Source of the DNA: CAZOOK01 sp964581385
Lineage (GTDB): Bacteria; Pseudomonadota; Gammaproteobacteria; Nevskiales; Nevskiaceae
DNA: 64,000 nt
Direction: 5' to 3'
Assembly (NCBI GenBank): GCA_964581385.1
Contig: CAZOOK010000015.1
Location: forward strand, 69,596-133,595
Notes under the pieces: model-generated
Database searches by the model: none
Seen by the model: only the letters and a program-made list of their open reading frames with translations
Told to the model about the DNA's origin: nothing
Translations under genes and position numbers: made by a program
Shown here: piece by piece, positions 8,941 to 17,121 of the stretch
Numbering within the stretch: position 1 is the stretch's first letter
Layout: each line of letters starts with the position of its first letter

Positions 8941-9063
8941 AATATCGCTCAGATCCCAGCGGACCCTCTGGTGGTGCAGCAGACTGTATTTACCGTCGTC
9001 AGTTTAATCGGCGTTTGGCGCTGGCTGGTTGTGCCGGCACTTCAATCACTGCCGAGCGAGTGA
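8941..9063 (+). pseudogene. Remnant C-terminus of a second PnuC-like small membrane protein
   Basis: The frame ending at the TGA at 9061 reads PLVVQQTVFTVVSLIGVWRW followed by LVVPA. This matches the C-terminal helix of the intact protein at 7359-7688 (VQQAVFTLTSLIGVWRWLIV). The nucleotide sequences differ at many positions, so this is an old paralogue, not a recent duplication. No start codon or N-terminal helices are present. The rest of 8663-9175 holds no gene I can support; a small palindrome TCGTGATttagATCACGA lies near 8897-8914. Confidence 0.65.
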
Positions 9064-9175
9064 CAAAAACATGAGTGCTTGTCGCAATCGGACAATCTAT
9101 TGATCATGTCACTTTCTTGTCGCGGTGAAATGAAATACTGACACGCTTCAACTGAATTCATTGTCGAGGTGGCTT

Positions 9176-9454
9176 ATGCACACAGTAGTGGTGGCCGGGT
9201 GGATCGTTTGGGGTATGGCAGCGAGCAGTGCCCTCGGCCGATCGATTGGTGAATCGGTTGCTCGCAGGAAGGAACGCGATCGAATTATCTCGTCGGACAT
9301 TCACGTACTTTCTCTTTCCGATTTGCGAGTGCTTATAAACAGCGACAGTCGCGACCCGATCGAACGTCACACGGATGCGCTTATCGGGTTCAATCGCATC
9401 GCCACACTGTCGGTGGCTGGCATTACTCTCCTGTTCGTTTCGCTGAGGATGTGA
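9176..9454 (+). CDS. Small protein with a membrane helix at each end, function unknown
   Basis: The protein has 92 residues from the ATG at 9176, which follows a GAGGTGG ribosome-binding sequence. An N-terminal hydrophobic segment (VVVAGWIVWGMAASSALG) and a C-terminal one (IATLSVAGITLLFVSL) flank a charged central part. It overlaps the start of the Mrr-like nuclease gene by a few bases, so it is probably its operon partner. I recognise no family. The pairing of a small membrane protein with a nuclease is suggestive of a defence unit, but that is inference. Confidence 0.6.
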   Translation: MHTVVVAGWIVWGMAASSALGRSIGESVARRKERDRIISSDIHVLSLSDLRVLINSDSRDPIERHTDALIGFNRIATLSVAGITLLFVSLRM

Positions 9455-10407
9455 ATGTGCCCGATTTCGAAGTGCGCTCACCGGTGACTTCACTGCCGAA
9501 AAGCGTTCGATACGTAAAAAACGGCGAAGGGAGCTGCTGGTGGCCGGAGGCGTTGGAGAATAATCATATCCATCTGGGATGGGGCAATATTCCCGACGAG
9601 CTCCTCATCCGATTCGACCGTGAAGAAATTCGCCGAATAATTGGATCTGCTCCGGGCGCCACTCAAGACTTCAATGCTCTTTGCTGGTTTCTTGATCGTC
9701 CCAGCCAGCATATTTGGGTTACGTTCCAGTCCGGATATATGTATTGGTGCACCGTGCTCGACGGGCTTACGTTCAATCCGGGAGGCGCATCGAAAACTCG
9801 CGGTCATTTCTGGCTGACCTGTGATCGTCCCTGGAGCAATCATTCACTTTCAGGCAGGCTGCTAATCCAGTCCCAGCTTCCCGGCACGGTCACACGCACA
9901 GCGAGCTACCCTGCCACCAGCTGTGCGCCGTACGATGGCAACGAGATGCTCCGCATCATTGAAGGACGCGTTTCGTCCCACGTCATTGAAGCCTTCGATG
10001 CCAAAGCAAAATACCAATTAGCCATTGCCAAGTTGGTCACGCTGCTGCCTTCGCGCGATTTCGAAGAGCTAACGGATCTGCTGCTTGCGCGCAGCGGATG
10101 GGTACGTATCTCGAAGCTCGGCGGCGTAACTGAAGGTGTGGACGTCGAAGCGGAGAATGTGGCCGCAAATGAGATCGCGTTTGTCCAGGTGAAATCGGAA
10201 GGCAGGCAGATGACACTAGACGACTATGTCACCCGCTTTAATGATCGTCGAGACCGTTACCAACGAATGATCTTTGTATGCCACACTAAAATCGGCTTGC
10301 TTATTCCGCCCCCTGACCAACCGGTACAGGTATGGGATCTGGATCGAATCGCTAGCATGATAGTTCGACACGGCTTAGGTGACTGGCTGTCGAGTCGCCT
10401 TACCTAA
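9451..10407 (+). CDS. Mrr-like restriction endonuclease with possible EVE-like N-terminal domain
   Basis: This protein has about 318 residues. The C-terminal third has the Mrr-type PD-(D/E)XK pattern: a helix DFEELTDLLL, then GVDVEAEN with the candidate catalytic Asp near residue 230, then FVQVKSEG with QVK near 246-248. Mrr enzymes cut modified DNA. The N-terminal part contains GSCWWPEALENNHIHLGWG, which resembles the start of EVE/PUA-like modified-base reader domains; this is a fold guess from motif memory. If correct, the protein would be a type IV (modification-dependent) restriction enzyme. The start is GTG at 9451 or 9457, overlapping the small membrane-protein gene. Confidence 0.7.
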   Translation: MNVPDFEVRSPVTSLPKSVRYVKNGEGSCWWPEALENNHIHLGWGNIPDELLIRFDREEIRRIIGSAPGATQDFNALCWFLDRPSQHIWVTFQSGYMYWCTVLDGLTFNPGGASKTRGHFWLTCDRPWSNHSLSGRLLIQSQLPGTVTRTASYPATSCAPYDGNEMLRIIEGRVSSHVIEAFDAKAKYQLAIAKLVTLLPSRDFEELTDLLLARSGWVRISKLGGVTEGVDVEAENVAANEIAFVQVKSEGRQMTLDDYVTRFNDRRDRYQRMIFVCHTKIGLLIPPPDQPVQVWDLDRIASMIVRHGLGDWLSSRLT

Positions 10408-10494
10408 TAATAATCTTTGTTAATCGGGGTGATCGGGGATTGCGGTAGGGGCAGCCCGCCGTCCCAAAACCTTTCGTTACCAGCAAACGACTGC

Positions 10495-13400
10495 TTAGTA
10501 TTCTCCTGGGCGCTGGGTCGCGGCAGCCTCGGCTTCACGCTTATATGAATCGGCGACCCTCCTCACCTCGGCTGCGATTCGGGCGAAGCCCTGCGCGTCC
10601 AGCTCGTCGGCCTTCTTCTGGTAGGTCTCCACCAGCTTCAGCTCATCTGCGCCCGAGCTGAAGCTGTAGACGCCACGACTATTGATCATGGCGGAGGTGA
10701 AGCCCGAGCGCATGTCCGCGGCATCACGCGCATTGAGAATCTCGGCAACGGCAGAATGCAGCCAGAGCCCGTTTGGGTCCGCAGGGCTATGGATCAGCAC
10801 CTGCCCGATCTGCGCCATGGCGACCCGCAGATGTCCCGATTCGGTCGTCAGAGCCTTGACCTGCTGTAGCCATTCCACCAGCTTGTCCTTGTCGAAGGAG
10901 CCATCCGCCTGCACGCCCGGCACGGTCTCCCACTGGCGGAACATGCGATAGGCATTTTCCGCCATCCTCTTTTTGTCTTCCGGCACCTCGGCGCGGGGCC
11001 CAGTCTCCTTGTCCGAGCGGTAGACCATGCCGAGCCCTTCGCAGAAGAACTCGGGCTCGTTGGCGAGCTGGCCTTCGAGGGCCTTGGGACGGCCGCCCCC
11101 GAACCTATGGTCCAGCAGCGGCAAGTACGCCCATTCGATCCGCGCCAGATCAGTGCCGCCCACGTCCTGGCGCTGCTGCAGCCACTCAATTACCTCTTGC
11201 ACGGCATGGCCGTCGAATTGGTTTTTGCTGGCTTCGCTCTTCAAAGCCTTAAATAGCGCCTCCATGGCCAGCGCCGGGCTGAAGTCCTTCTTGCGGTGCA
11301 CCAGGACGTAGAGGCAGCCGATCGCGGCCATCGGGCGATCGACCTGCAGCAAGTGCTTCGCCGCCAATTCGAGGTGCTGATCCGCTACGCGCCAAGGCCC
11401 GGCCCCGGTCTGGGACCAGTACAGCTTTCCATGGTCTGGCAGCAGGCGCTCGGCCCGTTCCCAAGCCCCTGGATCGAACGGCAGCCGGACCAGGAGTGCT
11501 GCACTCTGCTCCGACGACCAGGCACTTAGTGGCAGGGAATCGACCCAGCCCCATCCCTGGCCGCGGAAGCGAGAGAACACGTAGCCGTTGATGAAAGCGG
11601 AAATTACCTTCTCGCCCTCCAGCAAGCGAGCCGGCAATATGGCAGCGTCGGACGACGCATCAGCGATGGAGCCGAAGGCCAAGCCGACGCGCAGAGGTGC
11701 ATCGACGCTGTGCGCGAAGTCCAACAGCCCAGCCAAGCTACCGGCCACAAATATTTCACGGACAGCGGCTTGCCGCCGCTGCTCAAGTCGTTCTTGCTGT
11801 GCTTCGAAATTGTCCCCACCCTCGTAGAGGTCGAACTCGCGCTCGCTAAACAGCCGGCGGTGGACGATCGCCGGATTCGCCGGCGCCAGCGCTTGCGCGG
11901 CGCGTTCGACTTCCGCGCGCGCCTCATCGGGCATGGCCCATTCTGCATCTCTGAACTTCAGATGCTTGACCGCCAAGTCGACCAATGCCTCCCACAGCTG
12001 ATAACGGTCCGTATCCGATAACTGCACGACCGGCGGCGAGGTGAGGTGCTGCAGCACGCGCGTTCTTGCTGGAGGCGGCAGGTCCGGTAGCCGCTCGACT
12101 AGCTCGGACAGCTTGGCCAAGTCTGCCGCGGCCATCATCACGGCAAGCTCGGCATAGCCTTCGACCTGCTGCCAGTATTCGCGGTCGGTGACGCCGGCTT
12201 TCCAATCGCGCGGAATCCAGTTGCGCCAGGTCGGCTTCGACGTGCCCATGGTCGAGGTGTGCAGATTGGGTAGCAATGCCAGCAGCAACTTCCACGCGAC
12301 CGCCGGTACTTCGCGCACAAGGATTTGCAGCACCACCTTGCGCTGGGCAATCGACGCGGTGGTCTGCGGATGCCAGGGCAAGAAAATATTGATCAGCGAA
12401 TTCGCCGGCCGGTTGGCAAACTTTCCACCGGGATCAATGGCGGCCAGCGCGCCGAGCGCCGAGCTTGCCCGCGGCAGAAACTCCGGACTCCAGGCCAAGG
12501 ACTCCAACGCCCACAGCAGCCCAGAAATGTAAGTGACACCGCCGAAGGCGTTGCTTTCCTGCGCGAACACTCCAAGGAATGGGCTGCTTTCCGGCATCAC
12601 CAGCGCCGCGTCGACGGAATCGAGAAAGGTCTTCGGCGCCGCCTCGGCCAGCATCGGTAAGATTCCGTTCAGCGACGCCCAGCGTTCCCACGTGGCGCCG
12701 TCCAGCAGCTTCCGAACGGTAACAATCGCGGTGCCCTCGGCCTTGCCCAAGCGCGTGGAGGTCAGGACCTGATGCCGGCAACCGAGCAGGGCCAGCGTTT
12801 CAGCCAACCCTTCCCGCATTGCCGCGGAGAAGCGCAGCGTCTTGCCCTCAATCGCGGCCATGTGGCGCTGATCGGGAGGCAGGTCTAACGCCGGATTGCG
12901 CTCGCTGAGCACCGTGATCGCGGCGGCCTCGAACCGCTGCAGGTCATCTTCCGACAGCCGGGGACCGAGCGCCGCCCAGGCCTCGCCCCGGCACATCAAT
13001 TTCCAGGCATCACCCAGTTTTGCCAGGGGAGTTTCCGGGCGCAGGCGCTCAGCGCGCACTACCTCCATCCACTCCCCGAAGGATTTTCCCAGGATTGCCT
13101 CAATCGCCTCGCGGTCCGCCGGATTCGATTCCATCCAGCGCCCGATGAGTCCGGCCTCGGCGTAGATCCTGGCATGGCTGGAATCGGCGTATGGCGGGGC
13201 GCCGACACCCCTGATATAACGCTTCAGCGCTGCCAGATTCAGTGCACCGGCGCCGGCCCATTCGCGCGCCCTCCCCTCTTCGACTCCGGCTTCGCGCAGT
13301 GTCGTTTCCAGCAAGGATTTAGACGGGCTGTGCAGGTGGACAGATTCCGACCTACCCCCTGCGCCTCGCCCGGACGCTGCAATGACAACCGCATGTCCCG

Positions 13401-14286
13401 CTTTGATGGCCGCCATATGCAGCTTTTCTCCTGCGCTTTCCAGGTCCAGCGAAGGGTGGGCCACCAGGACGTGTCGAGAGCGGAGCTTCACCATCGACAT
13501 CCACGTCTCAGCTTCACTGATGAACAGGCAGCGTGACGCCATGGCCCTTTGCTCGTTGGGCGGCAGTGATTCCAGCAGCGCCGCGATGAAGTCTTCCGCG
13601 TCCAACAGGCCTTCGATGCCGAGGATGAGCTGCGAAATCTCCCCGTTGAACAGCCGGAGCACCTGGTCGCGCGCAACTTCTCTTCCCGTGAGGAAGGTCG
13701 CTGGCGGCAGGGCCAGGGCGGTCAGCAATTCCCAGTGTTCTGCTGCCGTTTCTAAACCGACGGAAGACCTCGTTTGGCCCATCTTCTTCAATAACCACTT
13801 GGCGATGGCGGGATAGTCCCGCAGCCAGTCGGCAATCTGGACTCCATCCAGGACCTTCAGCTCACGCCAACCAGAATTTTTGCGCCTCTGCCGCCACTTG
13901 CTCTGTGCCGGCTCCGGCCAACCACGCGGACCCGAGCTCCGCGGCGTAACGAACACGTAGCCGATCAGGGCGCGCGTCGCCGGCTGCTCGTACTTAGTCC
14001 GCTTTCTGAAGTCCTTGGTGGCCTTGACCTGCGGATCAGCACCGGTACCGATCTCCCAGTAGCTGCGGTCGCGCGGCACGAACTGCCTGTATCCGCCGGC
14101 CGTTTCTACCAAGCCGTCGTAGCCGGTCTGGTTGACGGCCTCCCCGTACGGGATCCGGCACGCGGTTAGATCCGGAACCGACTCATTCACAAGCCACCAG
14201 ATCAACTCCGGAATGATCCCCTCCGAGATCGTGGTCTCGCCGAAGGCATCCAGCTCACTCGATGTCACTATCTGTGTGTGTTCCAA
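10495..14286 (-). CDS. Giant protein (1263 residues) of unknown function, nuclease-like N-terminus; candidate defence effector
   Basis: I do not recognise a named family. The first 100 residues contain GYDG (D57), WEIG (E78) and QVKAT (K88) followed by KDFRKRT, a spacing that fits a diverged PD-(D/E)XK nuclease. The middle (about 190-450) reads like a helical NTPase-related region, but I find no clear Walker A motif: the expected site has LILGIEGLLDAEDF. The rest is Ala/Leu-rich helical repeat. This architecture recalls large STAND-like defence proteins, though the P-loop is missing or degenerate. The start overlaps the end of the AlbA_2 gene by 19 bases, so the two are translated together and probably act together. 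A nuclease-plus-sensor role is inference. Confidence 0.6.
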   Translation of the reverse strand: MEHTQIVTSSELDAFGETTISEGIIPELIWWLVNESVPDLTACRIPYGEAVNQTGYDGLVETAGGYRQFVPRDRSYWEIGTGADPQVKATKDFRKRTKYEQPATRALIGYVFVTPRSSGPRGWPEPAQSKWRQRRKNSGWRELKVLDGVQIADWLRDYPAIAKWLLKKMGQTRSSVGLETAAEHWELLTALALPPATFLTGREVARDQVLRLFNGEISQLILGIEGLLDAEDFIAALLESLPPNEQRAMASRCLFISEAETWMSMVKLRSRHVLVAHPSLDLESAGEKLHMAAIKAGHAVVIAASGRGAGGRSESVHLHSPSKSLLETTLREAGVEEGRAREWAGAGALNLAALKRYIRGVGAPPYADSSHARIYAEAGLIGRWMESNPADREAIEAILGKSFGEWMEVVRAERLRPETPLAKLGDAWKLMCRGEAWAALGPRLSEDDLQRFEAAAITVLSERNPALDLPPDQRHMAAIEGKTLRFSAAMREGLAETLALLGCRHQVLTSTRLGKAEGTAIVTVRKLLDGATWERWASLNGILPMLAEAAPKTFLDSVDAALVMPESSPFLGVFAQESNAFGGVTYISGLLWALESLAWSPEFLPRASSALGALAAIDPGGKFANRPANSLINIFLPWHPQTTASIAQRKVVLQILVREVPAVAWKLLLALLPNLHTSTMGTSKPTWRNWIPRDWKAGVTDREYWQQVEGYAELAVMMAAADLAKLSELVERLPDLPPPARTRVLQHLTSPPVVQLSDTDRYQLWEALVDLAVKHLKFRDAEWAMPDEARAEVERAAQALAPANPAIVHRRLFSEREFDLYEGGDNFEAQQERLEQRRQAAVREIFVAGSLAGLLDFAHSVDAPLRVGLAFGSIADASSDAAILPARLLEGEKVISAFINGYVFSRFRGQGWGWVDSLPLSAWSSEQSAALLVRLPFDPGAWERAERLLPDHGKLYWSQTGAGPWRVADQHLELAAKHLLQVDRPMAAIGCLYVLVHRKKDFSPALAMEALFKALKSEASKNQFDGHAVQEVIEWLQQRQDVGGTDLARIEWAYLPLLDHRFGGGRPKALEGQLANEPEFFCEGLGMVYRSDKETGPRAEVPEDKKRMAENAYRMFRQWETVPGVQADGSFDKDKLVEWLQQVKALTTESGHLRVAMAQIGQVLIHSPADPNGLWLHSAVAEILNARDAADMRSGFTSAMINSRGVYSFSSGADELKLVETYQKKADELDAQGFARIAAEVRRVADSYKREAEAAATQRPGEY

Positions 14287-15581
14287 AGCGATCTCCGCTC
14301 GTCCGATACCCGCGTTAGCTCACCTTCGATCATCGTTTTCACTTCCGGGGGCGACATTCTTGCACTCGTTGCGCCGTGGCGAATGTAGGCGATTTTCGCC
14401 TGATCGGATTTGACCAGAAAATTTATCTCTGGCGACTGTTCCACTTCGACGACAACGATATCCGTTCCTCTGACGGTGACGACCTGCGACGTGAAACACT
14501 GGTTATTCTTCAGCGTTTCCCGAAGCCGCGTGCGAATTTCCTTTTCGTAATTTGCAACGGCGTTGTCGATGTCTTCTCCGCGTTTCGCCACACCCTTCGC
14601 AACGCCGACAATATCGCCATCGTCGTTGATGCCGATGAACAACATCCCTCCGCGCTGATTTGAAAACGCGCATACCGCCTTTTCAATATCGGCGGCTTTG
14701 GTATTCGACAGGTCGATGTACGGTTTGAACTCGCACGTTTCGCTTTCGCCTGCGGCGATCAATTTCAGGAGGCGCTCTTCTTCTTCAAGCTGGTCCGGCG
14801 TGTTCTCGAATTTATATGGCCAGCTCGTCGTCGAGATGTAATCGACTACGTCATTATCCTTGTTCAGAAGCCACAACTCGGCGTCCCTGATGTCCGTGCC
14901 GTCAATTTCAACGGCAGTGTCATTTCGAACGTCAATCGAAGCGCGGTTGATTTCGCCGACCAGCCGAAGATCGGTGTTTCGGTTGACAATACGCAGCCGC
15001 CCCTCTGCAAAGCTGATCGCGCCGCCCGGTCGGCTCACGGCGATGGAAAATTCGCCCTTTTGGCCATCGGATGACCCGTGAAAGTAATTCAGCCCGAGAA
15101 ACTCGCCGACACATCGCGTCGCTGAAGGTCGGTAAGGCAGCTTGAAATCAATCAGCTGGCCTTCAGAAAAGGTCGCCTCCCTTGCGATGTTCACCGTGAA
15201 CCGTCTCGCGGGCGCGCCGGTACCGGTTGCATAGCTGGGGACAAGGTCTTCCGTCCATCCAAGCGGCGTTTGCGGGAGCTGAAGCGGTGGCAGGTCAGGG
15301 TGAACCTGCAAGCCGTTCGCCGCCATGGCCAAGAGCAATTTTTTTATGGACCACCCGTCTAAGGTCTGCGATATGAAGGCGATGTTTCTATAGATCTCCG
15401 TAGTTGTACGCACCTCGTCGCCACCCATCTGGCACTGTCCCATCAGGAACACCCACTTCCCCGGCGTCTGGCGAGTGAATACCGCCCGCACGCAAGCGAT
15501 CAGTTCTTCATCGCCAATTGCGAGCGCAGTAATTCTGTCGTACAGCTCGTCTTGGGTTAGCGAGCGCCGGGTCGTGTTCAT
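14268..15581 (-). CDS. AlbA_2 (Schlafen-like) domain protein
   Basis: The protein has 437 residues. The last 160 residues form an AlbA_2 domain: ESETCEFKPYIDL, then EKAVCAFSNQRGGMLFIGIN, then a closing part with YIRHGATSARMSP. AlbA_2 domains bind nucleic acid and in eukaryotic Schlafen proteins are linked to RNA cleavage. The N-terminal 270 residues are unassigned, with a beta-rich part around 150-240. The gene is upstream of, and overlaps, the 1263-residue gene, giving a two-gene unit. A tandem 16-bp repeat lies just before it at 15602-15633, and a 48-residue membrane peptide gene precedes that on the same strand. Confidence 0.8.
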   Translation of the reverse strand: MNTTRRSLTQDELYDRITALAIGDEELIACVRAVFTRQTPGKWVFLMGQCQMGGDEVRTTTEIYRNIAFISQTLDGWSIKKLLLAMAANGLQVHPDLPPLQLPQTPLGWTEDLVPSYATGTGAPARRFTVNIAREATFSEGQLIDFKLPYRPSATRCVGEFLGLNYFHGSSDGQKGEFSIAVSRPGGAISFAEGRLRIVNRNTDLRLVGEINRASIDVRNDTAVEIDGTDIRDAELWLLNKDNDVVDYISTTSWPYKFENTPDQLEEEERLLKLIAAGESETCEFKPYIDLSNTKAADIEKAVCAFSNQRGGMLFIGINDDGDIVGVAKGVAKRGEDIDNAVANYEKEIRTRLRETLKNNQCFTSQVVTVRGTDIVVVEVEQSPEINFLVKSDQAKIAYIRHGATSARMSPPEVKTMIEGELTRVSDERRSLWNTHR

Positions 15582-15601
15582 TAGTTCCTCCGTTTCTGTT
15601 T

Positions 15602-15633
15602 ACAGCCGATTCTCTCGACAGCCGATTCTCTCG
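15602..15633 (-). repeat. Two tandem copies of a 16-bp sequence before the AlbA_2 gene
   Basis: The sequence acagccgattctctcg occurs twice back to back (15602-15617 and 15618-15633). It lies about 20 bases before the AlbA_2 start codon. It could be a paired operator or a replication slip. Confidence 0.6.
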
Positions 15634-15662
15634 CTCTGTCGCCTTGTTGCATACGAATCCCA

Positions 15663-15809
15663 TTAATCTTTGCGGTGTTTGAGTGCGGTCATTGCGACAT
15701 CCAAGGCTTTGTAAGCGACCAGTAGCGCCAGGGTGCCGAAGACGAGCAGTACGAGAAGAGCGGGTGCGTCTTTTCCAGCTACTAAAAGAGCAGTGATGAT
15801 TTTAAACAT
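15663..15809 (-). CDS. Predicted 48-residue single-span membrane peptide
   Basis: A short frame runs from ATG (15807-15809 on the complement) to TAA at 15663. It begins MFKIITALLVAGKD, has a hydrophobic core around LLVLLVFGTLALLVAYKAL, and ends with TALKHRKD. One membrane helix with a basic tail is a plausible small-protein design, similar in form to type I toxins or small sensor subunits; no family is recognised. It lies 81 bases upstream of the AlbA_2 gene on the same strand and could be its first operon member. Support is the coding look and context only. Confidence 0.4.
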   Translation of the reverse strand: MFKIITALLVAGKDAPALLVLLVFGTLALLVAYKALDVAMTALKHRKD

Positions 15810-16000
15810 GCCGATCTCACTATTAACGAGCATTTGCGATCGTTATAGATTCGGCGATTTTTCCAACTGACATGCGCATAAAAAGCCAAACGGTAAAAGT
15901 CACGTGATGGGCGGTATACGGTTACGATCTTCCGATAAACAAAATGAGCGGTAGTTTGTAGCAGACGAACGGCTATAAACATTGAACAAAATAGCAAGTT

Positions 16001-16073
16001 TGTTTAATGTCTGGGCGGAGGCCCCTGCCCTGCCCTAGTAAATCCAGGCATCGGCATCCGGCAACATTAAACA
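16001..16073. repeat. 10-bp inverted repeat upstream of the small tyrosine recombinase
   Basis: TGTTTAATGT at 16001-16010 and its exact complement ACATTAAACA at 16064-16073 enclose 53 bases. A third near-copy, acattgaaca, is at 15979-15988. The pair ends 12 bases before the recombinase ATG. It may be recombinase binding/crossover sites, or an operator pair. Confidence 0.6.
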
Positions 16074-16085
16074 ATACAGGCAGCG

Positions 16086-16646
16086 ATGGACGAACACCGA
16101 AAACACCTCACCCGCGCCGAGGTCGCCAAGCTGATCGCGGTCGCCGGTCAGGGCCGCAATGCGGCGCGGGATCGCTGTTTTATTTTGTTGATGTTCCGGC
16201 ATGGACTGCGCGTGTCGGAAGCCTGCGGGCTGAAACTGTCGCAGGTGGACAGCGAGAGCCGTCAGCTTCACGTCGGCAGGCTCAAGAACGGAATACCGAC
16301 CACGCACCCACTGCGGCCCGATGAGCTGCGCGCCATCAAGGAGTGGCTGCGCGTGCGGGCGGTCATGCAGCCAGGCCCGAAGTGTGAAGCGTTTTTTATC
16401 AGCGAGCGCCGAAAGGCGTTAAGCCGCGTCACCGCTTGGTGGTCGATCAAGAAACATGGCGCAGCGGCGGGCCTCGCCCTGCCCTCGCATCCGCACATGT
16501 TGCGGCATGCCTGCGGCTACGACCTGGCCGAGCAGGGCGCGGACGCCTTCCTGATCCGCGATTACCTCGGACACCGGAAGATCGAAAACACGTCGCAGTA
16601 CGTCGCGGGGAATCCGGTTCGGTTTGAGAAGCTGTGGCGAACCTAA
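16086..16646 (+). CDS. Short tyrosine recombinase (FimB/FimE size)
   Basis: The protein has 186 residues. All catalytic elements are visible: Arg in FRHGLRVSEACGLKL, the HxxR box HMLRHACG, His in YLGHRKIENT, and nucleophile Tyr in TSQYV. It lacks the N-terminal core-binding domain found in ~300-residue integrases, as do the fimbrial switch recombinases FimB and FimE. It may invert or excise DNA locally; the inverted repeat directly upstream is a candidate substrate. A second, full-length recombinase follows 475 bases downstream, so a helper role to that integrase is also possible. Confidence 0.85.
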   Translation: MDEHRKHLTRAEVAKLIAVAGQGRNAARDRCFILLMFRHGLRVSEACGLKLSQVDSESRQLHVGRLKNGIPTTHPLRPDELRAIKEWLRVRAVMQPGPKCEAFFISERRKALSRVTAWWSIKKHGAAAGLALPSHPHMLRHACGYDLAEQGADAFLIRDYLGHRKIENTSQYVAGNPVRFEKLWRT

Positions 16647-16678
16647 AGGCTTTGTGACGTAATTGGGTGGCGTCATTT

Positions 16679-17053
16679 ATGAAACGATGTTATCGCGAGT
16701 GCTTCTATGCCGTATGTCGTTTCTTACAACCGAATACGAATTATTGGCACGATGGAGCAGTTACCCTGCTTTCGTTTGTCGTGGGTATGTATGGCTTGGC
16801 GCTGGTTCAATTGTTTCAAAGTTTTTCTGGCATTTCCATTATCGTTGAGAACAAAATTGCCATTGAGGCTGGTTCGGCGTTCCTCATAATTTGTTTTATT
16901 AATAGCTTTGTTTTCTTAAAAAAAGAATCTGATGACGATATAAATAATCACATCGTTTCCGGTAAGACTAAAGCTCTCACTGCGTTATTTTTTATCGCGC
17001 CATTTGCCCTGTATTTTGTAAGCCTTTTTGTAGCAATTGCTTACGGAAGGTAG
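16679..17053 (+). CDS. Small membrane protein, function unknown
   Basis: The protein has about 124 residues from the ATG at 16679 (a GTG at 16667 would add four). Three hydrophobic segments are visible, around VTLLSFVVGMYGLALVQLF, AGSAFLIICFINSFVFL and ALTALFFIAPFALYFVSLFV. Codon use is AT-richer than the flanking recombinase genes, which suggests a separate origin. It sits between two recombinase genes, in the typical place of a small cargo gene. I recognise no family. Confidence 0.55.
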   Translation: MKRCYRECFYAVCRFLQPNTNYWHDGAVTLLSFVVGMYGLALVQLFQSFSGISIIVENKIAIEAGSAFLIICFINSFVFLKKESDDDINNHIVSGKTKALTALFFIAPFALYFVSLFVAIAYGR

Positions 17054-17121
17054 CCCGAGCCCCTTTTCCCACTTTCATTTCAACTATCGAAAACCTATTT
17101 TATCAATAGTAGAGTCAGGCC

